In this document: positions 1 through 10,607 of the stretch, in pieces
Layout: every line of letters begins with the position of its first letter
How positions within the stretch are numbered: position 1 is the first letter of the stretch
Source: JAHIQC01 sp964565645
GTDB lineage: Bacteria; Actinomycetota; Coriobacteriia; Anaerosomatales; JAHIQC01
Length of the DNA: 64,000 bases
NCBI GenBank assembly: GCA_964565645.1
Contig: CAZMFQ010000003.1
Location: 1 to 64,000 of the forward strand
Direction: 5' to 3'
Position numbers and translations under genes: made by a program
Notes under the pieces: model-generated
What the model was told of the DNA's origin: nothing
The model's input: only the letters and a program-made list of their open reading frames with translations
Database searches by the model: none

Positions 1-68
1 ATCACGTTGTACCAGGCCTCAGGGATCCTGGTCTCGTCGAGCCCGAACCTCGTCTTGTCGCTACCCAT
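1..68 (-). CDS. trpB: Tryptophan synthase beta chain, N-terminal fragment (cut by window edge)
   Basis: Only the first 22 codons lie in the window, starting at an ATG whose complement is at 66-68. The peptide contains DETRIPEAWYNV, which resembles the N-terminus of TrpB, especially the TrpB2 subfamily in which a P-x-x-WYN element sits near the start. The enzyme condenses indole with serine to make tryptophan using PLP. It lies 71 bases downstream of trpC on the same strand and so ends the visible trp operon. TrpB2 rather than TrpB1 is a guess from this short stretch; the rest of the gene would settle it. Confidence 0.7.
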   Translation of the reverse strand, partial: MGSDKTRFGLDETRIPEAWYNV

Positions 69-139
69 GTCCTGCTCCCTTCCCGGGGCACATGCCCCGA
101 AACCATGCGGCCGACGGATGCCGGTCCGCGTGTTCCCAG

Positions 140-936
140 CTACAGAACGGGTGTGCTCCGCGCCACGCCCGTCAACTCCGAAAGCACGTCCTCAGGAAAC
201 GGCGCCCTCATGAGCGTCTCCCCGACCAGCACCGCGTGCGCGCCCGCCGAGGAGGCCGCCTCGACGTCCGCACGCGTCTTGACCCCGCTCGCGGCCACGA
301 GCGTGAGGTCGTAGCGCAGAGCCGAGCGCATGACCTCGCGTGCGCGCTCGGGGTCGACCACAAGCGTCCGGAGGTCGCGGCTGTTGACCGCGACGACACC
401 CGACCGTACGCCGAGCGCGATCGCGAGTTCCTCCTCCGACGCGATCTCCACGAGCGGCGTCATGCCGAGGGTCTCGGCGATGTCGGCGTAGTCGCGGGTC
501 ATGTTCCCGAGCACGCTCACCATGAGCAGGACCGCATCGGCGCCGTGACCGCGCGCAACGAACAGCTGCACCGGGTCGACGATGAAGTCCTTGCAGAGCA
601 CCGGCACGTCGACCGCGTCGGCCACGTCGGACAGGTCGCTCCACGCACCGCCGAAGTACTCCGGCTCGGTGAGCACGCTCACGGCGGCCGCCCCACCGTC
701 CTGGTAGTGGAGCGCCTGCTTGCTCGCCTCGCAATCGGGTGCGATCGCACCGGCGCTCGGCGAGGCCTTCTTGACCTCCGCGATCACCGCGACATCGGTC
801 CGGTCGCGCAGAGCCGCAGCGAACTCCCGGGGCGGTCGGGCGCAGCATGCCAGACGCTCGCGGTCCGCCGAGGAGAGCTCGCCGTACTCCGCCTTGATGC
901 GCTCGTAGCGCTTGCCCATCACCGTCTCGAGGAAGT

Positions 937-940
<4 letters not shown>
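140..940 (-). CDS. trpC: Indole-3-glycerol-phosphate synthase TrpC
   Basis: A 266-residue (beta/alpha)8 enzyme that converts carboxyphenylamino-deoxyribulose phosphate to indole-3-glycerol phosphate, the penultimate step before tryptophan synthase. Visible family motifs are VIAEVKKASPSAG near residues 52-64 with the catalytic lysine region, LCKDFIVD, LVEIASEEE, AVNSRDL and SGVKT. The GTG start at 938-940 overlaps the TGA stop of trpGD (GTGA), which implies translational coupling. A downstream ATG at codon 8 is possible but lacks this overlap. It is not fused to TrpF, and no trpF is visible in the window. Confidence 0.95.
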
Positions 941-2663
<1,723 letters not shown>

Positions 2664-2667
<4 letters not shown>

Positions 2668-4151
2668 GCGGGCACCCCCTCGTGCATGCCGGCCGCTAGC
2701 TCGAGCGCCTTGTGCAGCGCGCGCGCCTTGTGAAGGCACTCCTCGTACTCGCGCTCGGGGTCGCTGTCGGCCACGATGCCCGCGCCGGACTGCAGGTAGG
2801 CGGTGCCGCCCGCGAGCACGAACGTGCGGATCGTGATGCACATGTCCATCGCGCCATCGAGACCGAAGTAGCCGACCGTGCCCGCGTAGGGTCCGCGGGC
2901 CGCTGGCTCGAGTTCGCTGATGATCTCCATCGCGCGCACCTTGGGCGCGCCCGAGACGGTGCCTGCGGGAAACGTCGCCTGCAACGCGTCGACCGCGTCC
3001 TTGCCGGCGGCAAGCGTGCCGGTCACGTTGCTCACGATGTGCATGACGTGGCTGTAGTACTCGACCTCCATGAGCTCGTCCACGCTCACCGTGCCCGGCT
3101 CGCACACGCGACCCAGGTCGTTGCGGCCCAGGTCCACGAGCATCACGTGCTCGGCGCGCTCCTTCTCGTCGGCGAGCAGATCGGCACGCAGCCGCCCGTC
3201 CTCGGCCAGGTCCGCGCCGCGCGGACGCGTGCCCGCGAGCGGTCGCGTGAGCACGGTATCGTCCTCGACACGCACGAGCGGCTCGGGGCTCGAACCCACG
3301 AGCGTCACGTCGCGCGTGCGGACGTAGAACATGTAGGGGCTCGGGTTCACGGCACGCAGCACGCGGTAGAGGTCGAGTCCGTCGCCCGCATACGGGGCGC
3401 TGAAGCGTTGCGAGAGCACGACCTGGAAGATGTCGCCCGCCACGATGTGCTCCTTGGCGCGCTTCACGCTCGCCACGAACTCCTCGCGGCTCGTGTGCTC
3501 GCGCAGCGGCACCTCGGCGGTCAGGCCGACCGAGCCGAGCTCCGCGCCGCGCGGACCCTCGTCGATCCGCTTGAGGTAACCGTCGATCCGCTTGAGCGCG
3601 GCGTCGTAGGCCAGCTCCGGGGCCCCGCCGGGGCGCACCGGGGCGATGACCTGCATGACCCGGCGTGCATGATCGAACGCTACGACCACGTCGGCGAGCA
3701 TGAACACCATGTCCGGCACGTCCAGCTCGTCGTTCGCATGCCGAGGAACCTTCTCGAACGTCGTGGCCGCCTCATAACCCACGAACCCGACGGCACCGCC
3801 CACGAACAGCGGCAGCCCGGGAACACGCGCGACACGGCCGGCGTCGAGCTCTCGGGTGACGACCCGCAGCGGGTCTTGGGCACGTTCGCCGCGGACGCCG
3901 CCGTTCTCGATGACGACCTGGTCGCCACGAGCGGTGACGACCTCGCGGTCGCCCACGCCCAGGAAGCTGTAGCGCCCGAGGCGCTCCCCGCCCACGACGC
4001 TCTCGAGCAGGAACGCGTGCTCAGCGCCCTCGGAAAGCGCCATGAAGGCGCTGATCGGCGTGGCGAGGTCGGCATAGACCTCGCGAGCGACAGGCACCAC
4101 GTCGTGGTCCGCCGCCAGCCGTACGAACTCGTCTATCGATGGAACGATCAC
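2664..4151 (-). CDS. trpE: Anthranilate synthase component I TrpE
   Basis: A 495-residue chorismate-utilising enzyme that makes anthranilate from chorismate with ammonia from TrpG. The C-terminal chorismate-binding domain shows GSSPEPLVRV, DLGRNDLGRVC and SGAPKVRAMEII. The N-terminal part keeps the LLES element (residues 48-51) associated with tryptophan feedback binding, so allosteric inhibition is likely. The GTG start at 4149-4151 is preceded at seven bases by AGGAG. In-frame codons further upstream would translate the terminator of the T-box leader and were therefore not used. It is the first gene of the trp operon, controlled by the leader immediately upstream. Confidence 0.95.
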
Positions 4152-4220
4152 CCTGCGACTCCTCACCGGCACTTCGCGCCGCGCTTGCGGCTCGTCTCCT
4201 GTGCGGGAATGAGGGTCCGG

Positions 4221-4257
4221 AAAACAAAAAGGCCCCTCATCCCCAAGGGACGAGAGG
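4221..4257 (-). terminator. Intrinsic terminator of the trp T-box leader
   Basis: On the minus strand an 11-pair stem (CCTCTCGTCCC paired with a GGGGATGAGGGG arm) is followed by TTTTTGTTTT. The 5' arm overlaps sequence just after the T-box, so terminator and antiterminator are mutually exclusive as in canonical T-boxes. Confidence 0.9.
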
Positions 4258-4509
4258 TTCTCTCGCGGTGCCACCCTTGTTGCCGACCCCGAAGGACCGG
4301 CCCCTCTGACAGTACGGGAACCTCGCGGCTCCGATACCCGACCCCTTGTATCGGTGGGGACTCCGCCGGGACTAGTCGGCTTGCGCCTTTGCCCTCGGTG
4401 CCTCTGGGGTCCATTCTCGCCGATCGCTCATGTCAGGTTTCCACCGTCCCTGACTCTCTAGGTTTCGCGACCGGGGTACTCCTCCCCGTCACAGGCTCGT
4501 ATTCGATTG
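4221..4509 (-). ncRNA. T-box riboswitch leader, tryptophan specifier
   Basis: The leader before trpE contains the conserved T-box sequence AGGGTGGCACCGCG (4264-4277, minus strand). A UGG triplet followed by A lies in the 3' side of the predicted Stem I (4411-4413), the place and form expected of a specifier codon for tRNA-Trp. The distal stem carries AGAGAG and GGTGGAAACC-like sequence typical of Stem I. A terminator directly follows the T-box. By the known mechanism, uncharged tRNA-Trp would base-pair with the specifier and T-box and stop the terminator from forming, so the trp operon is read when tryptophan runs short. Confidence 0.9.
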
Positions 4510-4515
4510 CCGAGG

Positions 4516-4544
4516 AGTGTAGCACCGTGCGTGTGGGGGTGCAA
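4516..4544 (-). promoter_or_regulatory. Probable sigma-70-type promoter for the trp operon
   Basis: Minus strand: TTGCAC at 4539-4544, a 17-base spacer, and TACACT at 4516-4521. The predicted start near 4509 coincides with the beginning of the T-box Stem I, which supports the call although the -35 box is only a half match. Confidence 0.55.
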
Positions 4545-4577
4545 ACGCGTGTGCTGATCCGCCACTTCGCAGCGCAC

Positions 4578-4605
4578 TTGTCTTCTGCGCGATTAATCAT
4601 ATAAT
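4578..4605 (+). promoter_or_regulatory. Probable promoter of the fic gene
   Basis: Plus strand: TTGTCT at 4578-4583, a 16-base spacer, and a perfect TATAAT at 4600-4605. It is one of the most AT-rich stretches in the window. The predicted start is near 4612, about 35 bases before the GTG of fic. Confidence 0.7.
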
Positions 4606-4646
4606 CACATTAGTGTTTATGCGTTGAATACAGAAGGGCCGTCATC

Positions 4647-5834
4647 GTGTATCGATATGAGATCACAGAAGCCGTTGCCACAGGCATCCGCCGGATCGAG
4701 GAACTCCGCGCCCGCCTGGATGCACAGGGGCCTCTCCCGCGCATCTGGCTCGGCCGGACGCGACGCGACCTGGAAGCCGAAGCCGTGGCCGCCTCGACGA
4801 TCATGGAGGGTGTGGCGGTCACGGTGGATGAGGCCCGCAGGATCCTGGCGGGCGACAGGCCGACCGGGGTCTCTGCAGAAGACATCGATCTGGTGGACGG
4901 CTACCGCGATGCCATGCGCTTCGTTCTCGCTCGCGCCGATGCGGATGCGTTCCAGTGGCACAGCGAGCTCATGCTCTCGCTACACCACCTGGTGCTCGGC
5001 GGTTCGTATGCCAAGGGCGCGGGCCGGTTCAGGGGGACCCAGAACTGGCTCACGAACCGTGCGAACGGCGCACAGGTCTATCTGCCGCCTCCCGCTGAGA
5101 AGGTGCCCTCTCTCGTGAACGACTTGGCGGCGTGGCTTCAGGAGACGGACGAACCCGGACCGGTGACATCGGCGCTCGCACATGTGTCGGTGGCGGGGAT
5201 CCACCCGTTCGCCGACGGCAACGGCCGCACGGCGCGGATCGTCGCATCACTTGCGATGTATCGCGCAGGATTCCGGTTGCCTCAGTTCACGAGCCTGGAG
5301 GAGTGGTGGGGCCGCCACCTCGATGACTACTACTCGGCGTTCGACTGTCTCGGGGCGGAGTGGGCGCCCGACACCGACGTCACCCCGTTTCTCGAGACCC
5401 ACGTGAAAGCGCAGGTTGCCCAGGTCGAGGCGCTCTCGTTGCGCAACGCCACAGAACGCGCCCTGTGGACGGTGCTGCAGGACGTCGCCGTACTCGACAT
5501 GGGCCTGAACGAACGCGCCACGCATGCGCTGTACGACGCCTTCTTCGCACGCGATGTCACCAACCGCTACTACCGTGGGATGGCGGATGTCTCTGAGGTG
5601 ACCGCATCACACGACCTGGGCAAGCTCGTCGCATCCGGCACCCTTGAGCCCAAGGGGGCCGGACGGAGCACGCGCTATGTCGCCGCGCCGGCGCTCTACG
5701 AACTCGTGGTACGGCACGCCGAACTCGATCCGCGATGGCTCGGCGCACCGGGGGACGCCGCCGCCCGGAGGGACGCCGTTCTCATGGGGCTGGCTGACCG
5801 CCTGCACGTGACCGATGCATCCACGGCGGGCTGA
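4647..5834 (+). CDS. Fic-family protein, class II (N-terminal inhibitory motif)
   Basis: A 395-residue Fic (filamentation induced by cAMP) domain protein. Proteins of this family usually transfer AMP from ATP to a hydroxyl on a target protein. The active-site loop HPFADGNGRTAR (residues 186-197) is intact. An S-x-x-x-E-G inhibitory motif lies at residues 50-55, upstream of the core, which is the class II autoinhibited arrangement. The C-terminal 100 residues look like a winged-helix module. The GTG start has AGAAGGG about eight bases upstream. It stands alone with its own promoter, divergent from trp. Its target is unknown; no separate antitoxin gene is visible. Confidence 0.9.
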   Translation: MYRYEITEAVATGIRRIEELRARLDAQGPLPRIWLGRTRRDLEAEAVAASTIMEGVAVTVDEARRILAGDRPTGVSAEDIDLVDGYRDAMRFVLARADADAFQWHSELMLSLHHLVLGGSYAKGAGRFRGTQNWLTNRANGAQVYLPPPAEKVPSLVNDLAAWLQETDEPGPVTSALAHVSVAGIHPFADGNGRTARIVASLAMYRAGFRLPQFTSLEEWWGRHLDDYYSAFDCLGAEWAPDTDVTPFLETHVKAQVAQVEALSLRNATERALWTVLQDVAVLDMGLNERATHALYDAFFARDVTNRYYRGMADVSEVTASHDLGKLVASGTLEPKGAGRSTRYVAAPALYELVVRHAELDPRWLGAPGDAAARRDAVLMGLADRLHVTDASTAG

Positions 5835-5929
5835 GAACGCGGCAAGCCATGAGGGCAGGTCTGGCAGCGCAGACTTCTGTGGCCGTCGCGCTCATCACTC
5901 GTAAGCCCTTCAGCCAGGCCCTCGTGGGG

Positions 5930-6247
5930 TCACCCGTCCTGTGTCGAACCGCGTCTCAGCCGCCTGCGAGTCCGACCCATACGGACCCACAGCGGCAGCG
6001 AGGTCAGTACCGCCAACAGCCAGCAGACAGCCACGACCATGGCTGTCCAGTCCACTTCAGACCGATTTCGACTGTTGGTCAACGACGAGACGAGTATGGC
6101 CCCCAGCAGTAGGGGCTGCGCGAGCTGCAAGCCAATCAACAAGGGCAACTCCCATGGCGCGAGCGGCTTGTTTCCGCGCCAATAGACGAGAATAGAGGTG
6201 GCCAGCCATACGGCGATAAGGGAAGCGATAAGGGCGGAATCTGTCAC
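5930..6247 (-). CDS. Small hypothetical membrane protein
   Basis: A 105-residue protein of unknown function. It has about three hydrophobic segments, near residues 4-21, 32-52 and 68-87, and a basic C-terminal tail rich in Arg. I chose the GTG at 6245-6247 because GGAGG lies six bases upstream. The reading frame stays open further upstream, but that part is Arg-rich and looks non-coding. It converges with fic across 95 bases with no obvious terminator. No family was recognised. Confidence 0.5.
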   Translation of the reverse strand: MTDSALIASLIAVWLATSILVYWRGNKPLAPWELPLLIGLQLAQPLLLGAILVSSLTNSRNRSEVDWTAMVVAVCWLLAVLTSLPLWVRMGRTRRRLRRGSTQDG

Positions 6248-6507
6248 CACAATCCTCCATTGTCGCGGAAGCCGGGAATGTCCCCGCCATCCACCTCTTC
6301 GTAGCTCAGCATAGCCACGTACGCGCATCCAGTGCCAGTCACCAGGAGGATCGACCCACAGTGGCACTCGCCCCGCCACCCGAGTCTCCCCGCACGGTCC
6401 CCGCCTCCAAGTGACAGACTGCGGGTTCTTCGGCATGCAGATTGCTAAAGATTCCTTAAAGAGCACTCGATACCATGAGTGAAGCAACGATTCCGGAGGT
6501 GGGATCG

Positions 6508-6651
6508 ATGGTACGCAAGGAAGCGTGCACCGCGTGCAAGGGAAACAAGGTGGTCTGCGTCACCACGAGCCGTGGGGACCACAAGTGCACCCCGTGTCCG
6601 CAGTGCGGCGGCAACGGCTACCTGGTGCGTGTCGAGCTTGACAGGCGCTGA
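6508..6651 (+). CDS. Small CxxC zinc-ribbon-like protein, 47 residues
   Basis: A 47-residue protein starting at an ATG with GGAGG eight bases upstream. It has two cysteine pairs: CTACKG (Cys7, Cys10) and CTPCPQCGGNG. The CxxCxG-type repeats resemble half of a DnaJ zinc finger or a rubredoxin-like knuckle, so it probably binds one zinc ion. It has no signal peptide or membrane segment. It stands alone on the plus strand between two minus-strand genes. Function unknown; such tiny zinc-ribbon proteins are easily missed in annotation. Confidence 0.6.
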   Translation: MVRKEACTACKGNKVVCVTTSRGDHKCTPCPQCGGNGYLVRVELDRR

Positions 6652-6686
6652 CGCCTCCCGACCACCCGTCGGAGCCGCAGTGGCCG

Positions 6687-8345
6687 CTATCCGCGCCTGA
6701 CGAGCGAGCCGACGGCGCCTCCCGCAAGCCCCGCGAGCACCGCTCCCCCTCCGACGAGAACGAGCAGCAACTCGCCGTTCATCCCGAGGTCGACCGTGGT
6801 CATGAGGCTGCGCCCGAGCAAGTCTATGCCGAGCATCGTGACCGCGCAGACGACCCCCACGAGCGTGCCGATCCCCTTACGACCCGACATGACCGCGGCC
6901 ACGAACGCGGTGACGAGCACGACCGCCACCGCCACGACCTCGAGGGATGCGAACCTGGCCGCGTACTCGGCCAAGACGGGATCGCCCGGGTCCGCCATCA
7001 CGGGACGCGTGGCCCCCATGCTCATCAGGCCGCCGGTCGCAGCCATGGACACGATCAAGCCCCCGAGCAGCGGTCCCCACACGAAGACCTGATCGGGGAT
7101 CTGGACGTAGTCGCGCTTGGGCGGCGGGATGTAACCGGGTTCGCGCGAGAGTTCCGAGACCGGTGAGGGCGGAACCGCGAGATCCGGATACTGCTCGGCG
7201 GGCGCAAGGGTGTCTGACGCGGCATCAGCCAGGCCGTCGGTGCCCACGATCTCCTGCAACCGGTCGAGACGCTGCCACTCGGGGTCGTCCTCGTCGGTCA
7301 GGTCGTCGCCTGCCCAGATGTAAAAGAGCTGCGCGTAGAGCGGCTGGGCCACGCGGATGCGGTTGTCCGCCTCGATGGCCTCACGCAACGCTCCGAGCAT
7401 GGGTCGGGGGTCCTTGAGGAGCAGCATGCCCTCGGCATCGGCGAGCTCGGATGCGATCAGGTGCGACCTGCGGTGGCCGAACGCCACGAGCTCCGAGGCG
7501 ATGACGGCGGCCGTGTAGGTGAGCCACACGAACGGGCCCACGAAGGGGAACATCGCCACGTAGCTCGCGTCCGTCGCCGGGCTCTCCTCGGCAGGACGTC
7601 GCTCGCGCACGGCCGAGTACGTGGGTCCCGCGGGATCGCCGGCGACGTAGATCCGTCGTTGGCGATCGAGGACGATCCTCTCGTCGGGAGCAAGCCCGAG
7701 GTCCTTCCAGCGCCAGACCGGCGACATCAGCGCCGACACCGCGGTCGCCCACTGGACGTCGCCGGCGCGCAGTCGCGCCATCAGGTTCGCGAAGATGGCC
7801 CGCTGATGGTCGATCGAGACGCGATCGGCCATGCGCGACGTGATCACCACATACGCGCGTTCGTGCGCCTTGCCGATGATGAACGCGTTGAGCGAGGAGG
7901 ACTCGAGCACGAACAGTTCGGGCTGCAACTCCGCGTACCCGGATGCGATCGCCATGTCGCGCAGCGCGCGCCGGGTCTCGGGGTACTCGCGGTAGACCGC
8001 ATGCACGCCGAGCGCCGCAAGCCTGCGGCGAAGCGGCTGGGCCAGCATCACCGCGGCGTAGACGATGGAGCAGACCGCGCCCAGGATCCCGACGCCCACC
8101 GCGGATGCCGGCAGGTCGGCAAGCACCCAGCGTGAGAGTTGCAGCCAGAACCCGGGCTCGGCGTTGGCGGAGCCGTATGCCGAGACGGCGGCGAGGACGA
8201 GCACGCCCGGGGCCCACAGCACGATGATGAACGCGAGGGCCCACGCGAGCAGGAACGCGAGCATGAAGACGGCGAGCTTGAGCCGGTTGCGCTCCACGCG
8301 CAACCACAGCGGTGTGACCTTTACCGGACCACGCGCTCTGGCCAT
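6687..8345 (-). CDS. M48/HtpX-like membrane protein lacking the HExxH site
   Basis: A 552-residue membrane protein with two N-terminal membrane segments (about 24-56 and 78-105), a soluble domain, one or two central hydrophobic segments, and three more at the C-terminus. The soluble part matches the M48 (HtpX) layout: LFVLESSSLNAFIIG, YVVITSRMADRVSIDHQRAIF, then NLMARLRAGD where active enzymes have HELSHIRNGD. The zinc-binding HExxH is therefore N-L-M-A-R (187-191). The protein is most likely a pseudopeptidase. It follows hisE by 10 bases and would be co-transcribed with the his operon. The ATG at 8343-8345 was chosen because longer starts run into hisE. Confidence 0.65.
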   Translation of the reverse strand: MARARGPVKVTPLWLRVERNRLKLAVFMLAFLLAWALAFIIVLWAPGVLVLAAVSAYGSANAEPGFWLQLSRWVLADLPASAVGVGILGAVCSIVYAAVMLAQPLRRRLAALGVHAVYREYPETRRALRDMAIASGYAELQPELFVLESSSLNAFIIGKAHERAYVVITSRMADRVSIDHQRAIFANLMARLRAGDVQWATAVSALMSPVWRWKDLGLAPDERIVLDRQRRIYVAGDPAGPTYSAVRERRPAEESPATDASYVAMFPFVGPFVWLTYTAAVIASELVAFGHRRSHLIASELADAEGMLLLKDPRPMLGALREAIEADNRIRVAQPLYAQLFYIWAGDDLTDEDDPEWQRLDRLQEIVGTDGLADAASDTLAPAEQYPDLAVPPSPVSELSREPGYIPPPKRDYVQIPDQVFVWGPLLGGLIVSMAATGGLMSMGATRPVMADPGDPVLAEYAARFASLEVVAVAVVLVTAFVAAVMSGRKGIGTLVGVVCAVTMLGIDLLGRSLMTTVDLGMNGELLLVLVGGGAVLAGLAGGAVGSLVRRG

Positions 8346-8355
8346 GGGCCCCCCG

Positions 8356-8694
8356 TTACTTGCGTCGGCGCGAAGCGAGCTCCTCGGCGAGTTCATCAAG
8401 CGTCAGATCGTTGCGCACCATGACCACCATGAGGTGGTAGATGAGATCGGCGATCTCGTAACGCAGCTGGTCGTGACTGCCGTCCTTGGCCGCCATGACG
8501 ACCTCGGTCGCCTCCTCGCCTATCTTCTTGAGCAGCTTGTCCTCATGGCCGAGGAGCAGTTTGGCCGTGTAGCTGTCCTCGGGCATCGCGTCCTTGCGGC
8601 TCACGAGGACGGCGTAGAGGTCCGGCAGCACATCGCCGATCTCGGCGCGCTTGGGCGGCGTCGGGGCGCCGAGCACATCGATGGGGTCGGTCAC
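8356..8694 (-). CDS. hisE: Phosphoribosyl-ATP pyrophosphatase HisE
   Basis: A 112-residue enzyme that removes pyrophosphate from phosphoribosyl-ATP, the second step of histidine synthesis. The all-alpha MazG-like fold signature is visible: KKIGEEATEVVMAAKDG and LRYEIADLIYHLMVVM, with the EExxE and E-x-x-D metal-binding residues. The GTG start at 8692-8694 has AAGGAG seven bases upstream. HisE is separate from HisI here rather than fused as in enterobacteria. It lies 10 bases after hisI. Confidence 0.95.
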   Translation of the reverse strand: MTDPIDVLGAPTPPKRAEIGDVLPDLYAVLVSRKDAMPEDSYTAKLLLGHEDKLLKKIGEEATEVVMAAKDGSHDQLRYEIADLIYHLMVVMVRNDLTLDELAEELASRRRK

Positions 8695-8704
8695 GGGTCT
8701 CTCC

Positions 8705-9088
8705 TTAGGAAAGCGGCATCTCGGCGCCGTCGGCGGACTCGGGCGCGAGCGGGAGCGTGCGGTAGAAACACGTGCGCTCGCCGGTGTGGCAGGCGCCGGA
8801 GCCGACCTGGTTCACGCGCACGAGCAGCGTGTCGGCGTCGCAATCGTAGCGGACCTCGAAGACCTCCTGCACGTTGCCGGACTCCTCGCCCTTCATCCAG
8901 TACTTCTGGCGCGAGCGGCTCCAGAACCAGGTCCGACGCGTCTCGAGCGTCTTTCGCAGCGAGTCCGCGTTCATGTAGGCGAGCATGAGGATCTCGCCGG
9001 TGTCGTGCTGCTGCACGATCGCCGGGATGAGGCCGTCGGCGTCGAACTTCATCTGCTCGACGGTCAGATCGTCGCGTTCCCTGTCCAT
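8705..9088 (-). CDS. hisI: Phosphoribosyl-AMP cyclohydrolase HisI
   Basis: A 127-residue zinc enzyme that opens the adenine ring of phosphoribosyl-AMP, the third step of histidine synthesis. The motifs TWFWSRSRQKYWMKGEESGN, RYDCDADTLL and ACHTGERTCFYR carry the zinc-ligand cysteines and magnesium-binding aspartates of the family. The ATG at 9086-9088 has GGAAAGGA upstream. It lies 13 bases after hisF and 10 before hisE. Confidence 0.95.
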   Translation of the reverse strand: MDRERDDLTVEQMKFDADGLIPAIVQQHDTGEILMLAYMNADSLRKTLETRRTWFWSRSRQKYWMKGEESGNVQEVFEVRYDCDADTLLVRVNQVGSGACHTGERTCFYRTLPLAPESADGAEMPLS

Positions 9089-9101
9089 GTCTGTTCCTTT
9101 C

Positions 9102-9869
9102 CTACAGCCGCACGGGGATGCCGTGCGAGCGCATGTGCTCCTTGACCTGCCTGACCGTGAACTCGCCGAAGTGGAACACGCTCGCGGCAAGCACCGCATC
9201 GGCATCCGCCTCCACGACCACCTCGGCGAAGTGGTCGAGGGTCCCGGCGCCGCCGCTCGCGATGACCGGGATGTTCACCGCCCGCGTGATCGCGCGCGTC
9301 AGGTCGATGTCGAAGCCGTCCTTGGTGCCGTCACAGTCCATGCTCGTGAGCAGGATCTCGCCGGCCCCCAGGCGCTCGGCCTCGCTCGCCCACGCCACGG
9401 CGTCGAGTCCGGTGTTCTTGCGGCCGCCCGAGACGAAGACCTCCCAGCGCGCAGGGCTTGAGCCCGGCACGCGACGGGCGTCGATCGCGACCACGATGCA
9501 CTGAGAACCGTAGATGCGGCTCGTCTCGTTGATGAGGTTCGGAGCGGCGACCGCCGCGGAGTTCATGGAGATCTTGTCGCAGCCCGCCGAGAGCATCGCG
9601 CGGATGTCGGCCGCGGTGCGCATGCCGCCACCGACCGTGTACGGGATGAACACCTCCTCGGCGGTGCGCCGCGCGACGTCGAGCATGAGCGGTCGCTCCT
9701 CGTGCGTGGCGGTGATGTCCAGGAACACGAGCTCGTCGGCGCCCTCTTTGTCGTAGGCTGCGGCGAGCTCCACGGGGTCGCCCGCGTCGCGCAGGTTCAC
9801 GAAGTTCACGCCTTTGACGACGCGGCCCTCGTGGACGTCCAGGCAGGGTATGACGCGCTTGGTCAGCAT
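9102..9869 (-). CDS. hisF: Imidazole glycerol phosphate synthase cyclase subunit HisF
   Basis: A 255-residue (beta/alpha)8 barrel that uses ammonia from HisH to form imidazole glycerol phosphate and AICAR. The two catalytic aspartates are in place: Asp11 in VIPCLDVHEGRVVKG and Asp130 in VVAIDARR. Phosphate-binding glycines appear in YTVGGGMR and ASGGAG. It lies six bases downstream of the related barrel gene hisA. The AICAR released would feed purine synthesis. Confidence 0.96.
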   Translation of the reverse strand: MLTKRVIPCLDVHEGRVVKGVNFVNLRDAGDPVELAAAYDKEGADELVFLDITATHEERPLMLDVARRTAEEVFIPYTVGGGMRTAADIRAMLSAGCDKISMNSAAVAAPNLINETSRIYGSQCIVVAIDARRVPGSSPARWEVFVSGGRKNTGLDAVAWASEAERLGAGEILLTSMDCDGTKDGFDIDLTRAITRAVNIPVIASGGAGTLDHFAEVVVEADADAVLAASVFHFGEFTVRQVKEHMRSHGIPVRL

Positions 9870-9875
9870 CGCGGG

Positions 9876-10607
9876 CTACGCCTGACCCGCACGCGCGCGT
9901 GCGATGGCCTCGGGAAGCGTGAACGAGTTCTCGTAGAGCGCCCGGCCCACGATCACGCCCTCGACCCGCGGACCGATGGTGAGCAGGTCGTCGATGTCGT
10001 CGAGGGTGGCCACGCCGCCGCTCGCGATGACCGGTATGTCGATCTGGTGCACGAGCGCCTGGTAGGCGCCGTAGTTCACGCCGACCTGCAGTCCGTCGCG
10101 GCTGATGTCGGTGTACGCGAGTCGCCGCACGCCCAGAAGCTGCAGCTCGAGCACGAGCTCGAGCACCCCGTGATCCGTGCCTTCCTTCCAGCCCTCGATG
10201 GCGACCTTGCCGTCACGCGCGTCGATCCCGGCGACGATGCCCTCGGGGTACTTCTCGCAGGCCTCGCTCACGAGATCGGGGCTCGTCACGAGCGAGGTGC
10301 CGAAGACGGTCCGCGTCACGCCGGCGTCGAACAGACGGTTCACGGTCTCCATCGTCCGGATGCCGCCGCCGGTCTGCACCGGCACGTGCGTCGCCGCGAT
10401 GATGCGCTCGATGATCTCGATGTTCTTGGGCTCGCCGAGCACCGCGCCGTCGAGGTCGACGACGTGCAGCCACTCCGCGCCCTGGTCCGCCCAGATCCGC
10501 GCCTGCTCGACCGGATCGTCGTGGTACACGGTCACCGCATCGAGGCGGCCCTGGCGCAACCGAACGGCCTTGCCGTCGAGGATGTCGATTGCCGGGAAGA
10601 TCTTCAC
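9876..10607 (-). CDS. hisA: ProFAR isomerase HisA
   Basis: A 243-residue (beta/alpha)8 isomerase that converts ProFAR to PRFAR. Asp8 lies in FPAIDILDGKAVRLRQG and the second acid in TDISRDG; both are the expected catalytic residues. The GTG start at 10605-10607 has a full AGGAGG seven bases upstream and overlaps the hisH stop (GTGA). In some actinobacteria HisA also works as the TrpF-like isomerase (PriA). No trpF is visible beside trp here, so a dual role is possible, but nothing in the sequence I read proves it. Confidence 0.93.
   Translation of the reverse strand: MKIFPAIDILDGKAVRLRQGRLDAVTVYHDDPVEQARIWADQGAEWLHVVDLDGAVLGEPKNIEIIERIIAATHVPVQTGGGIRTMETVNRLFDAGVTRTVFGTSLVTSPDLVSEACEKYPEGIVAGIDARDGKVAIEGWKEGTDHGVLELVLELQLLGVRRLAYTDISRDGLQVGVNYGAYQALVHQIDIPVIASGGVATLDDIDDLLTIGPRVEGVIVGRALYENSFTLPEAIARARAGQA

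Noticed and set aside
4152..4274. Longer TrpE start at 4274
   Set aside because: It would translate through the T-box terminator; the GTG at 4151 has a good Shine-Dalgarno.
6248..6487. Upstream extension of the small membrane protein to 185 residues
   Set aside because: The extra part is Arg/Trp-rich, has no ribosome-binding site at its start and would run into the leader of the zinc-ribbon gene.
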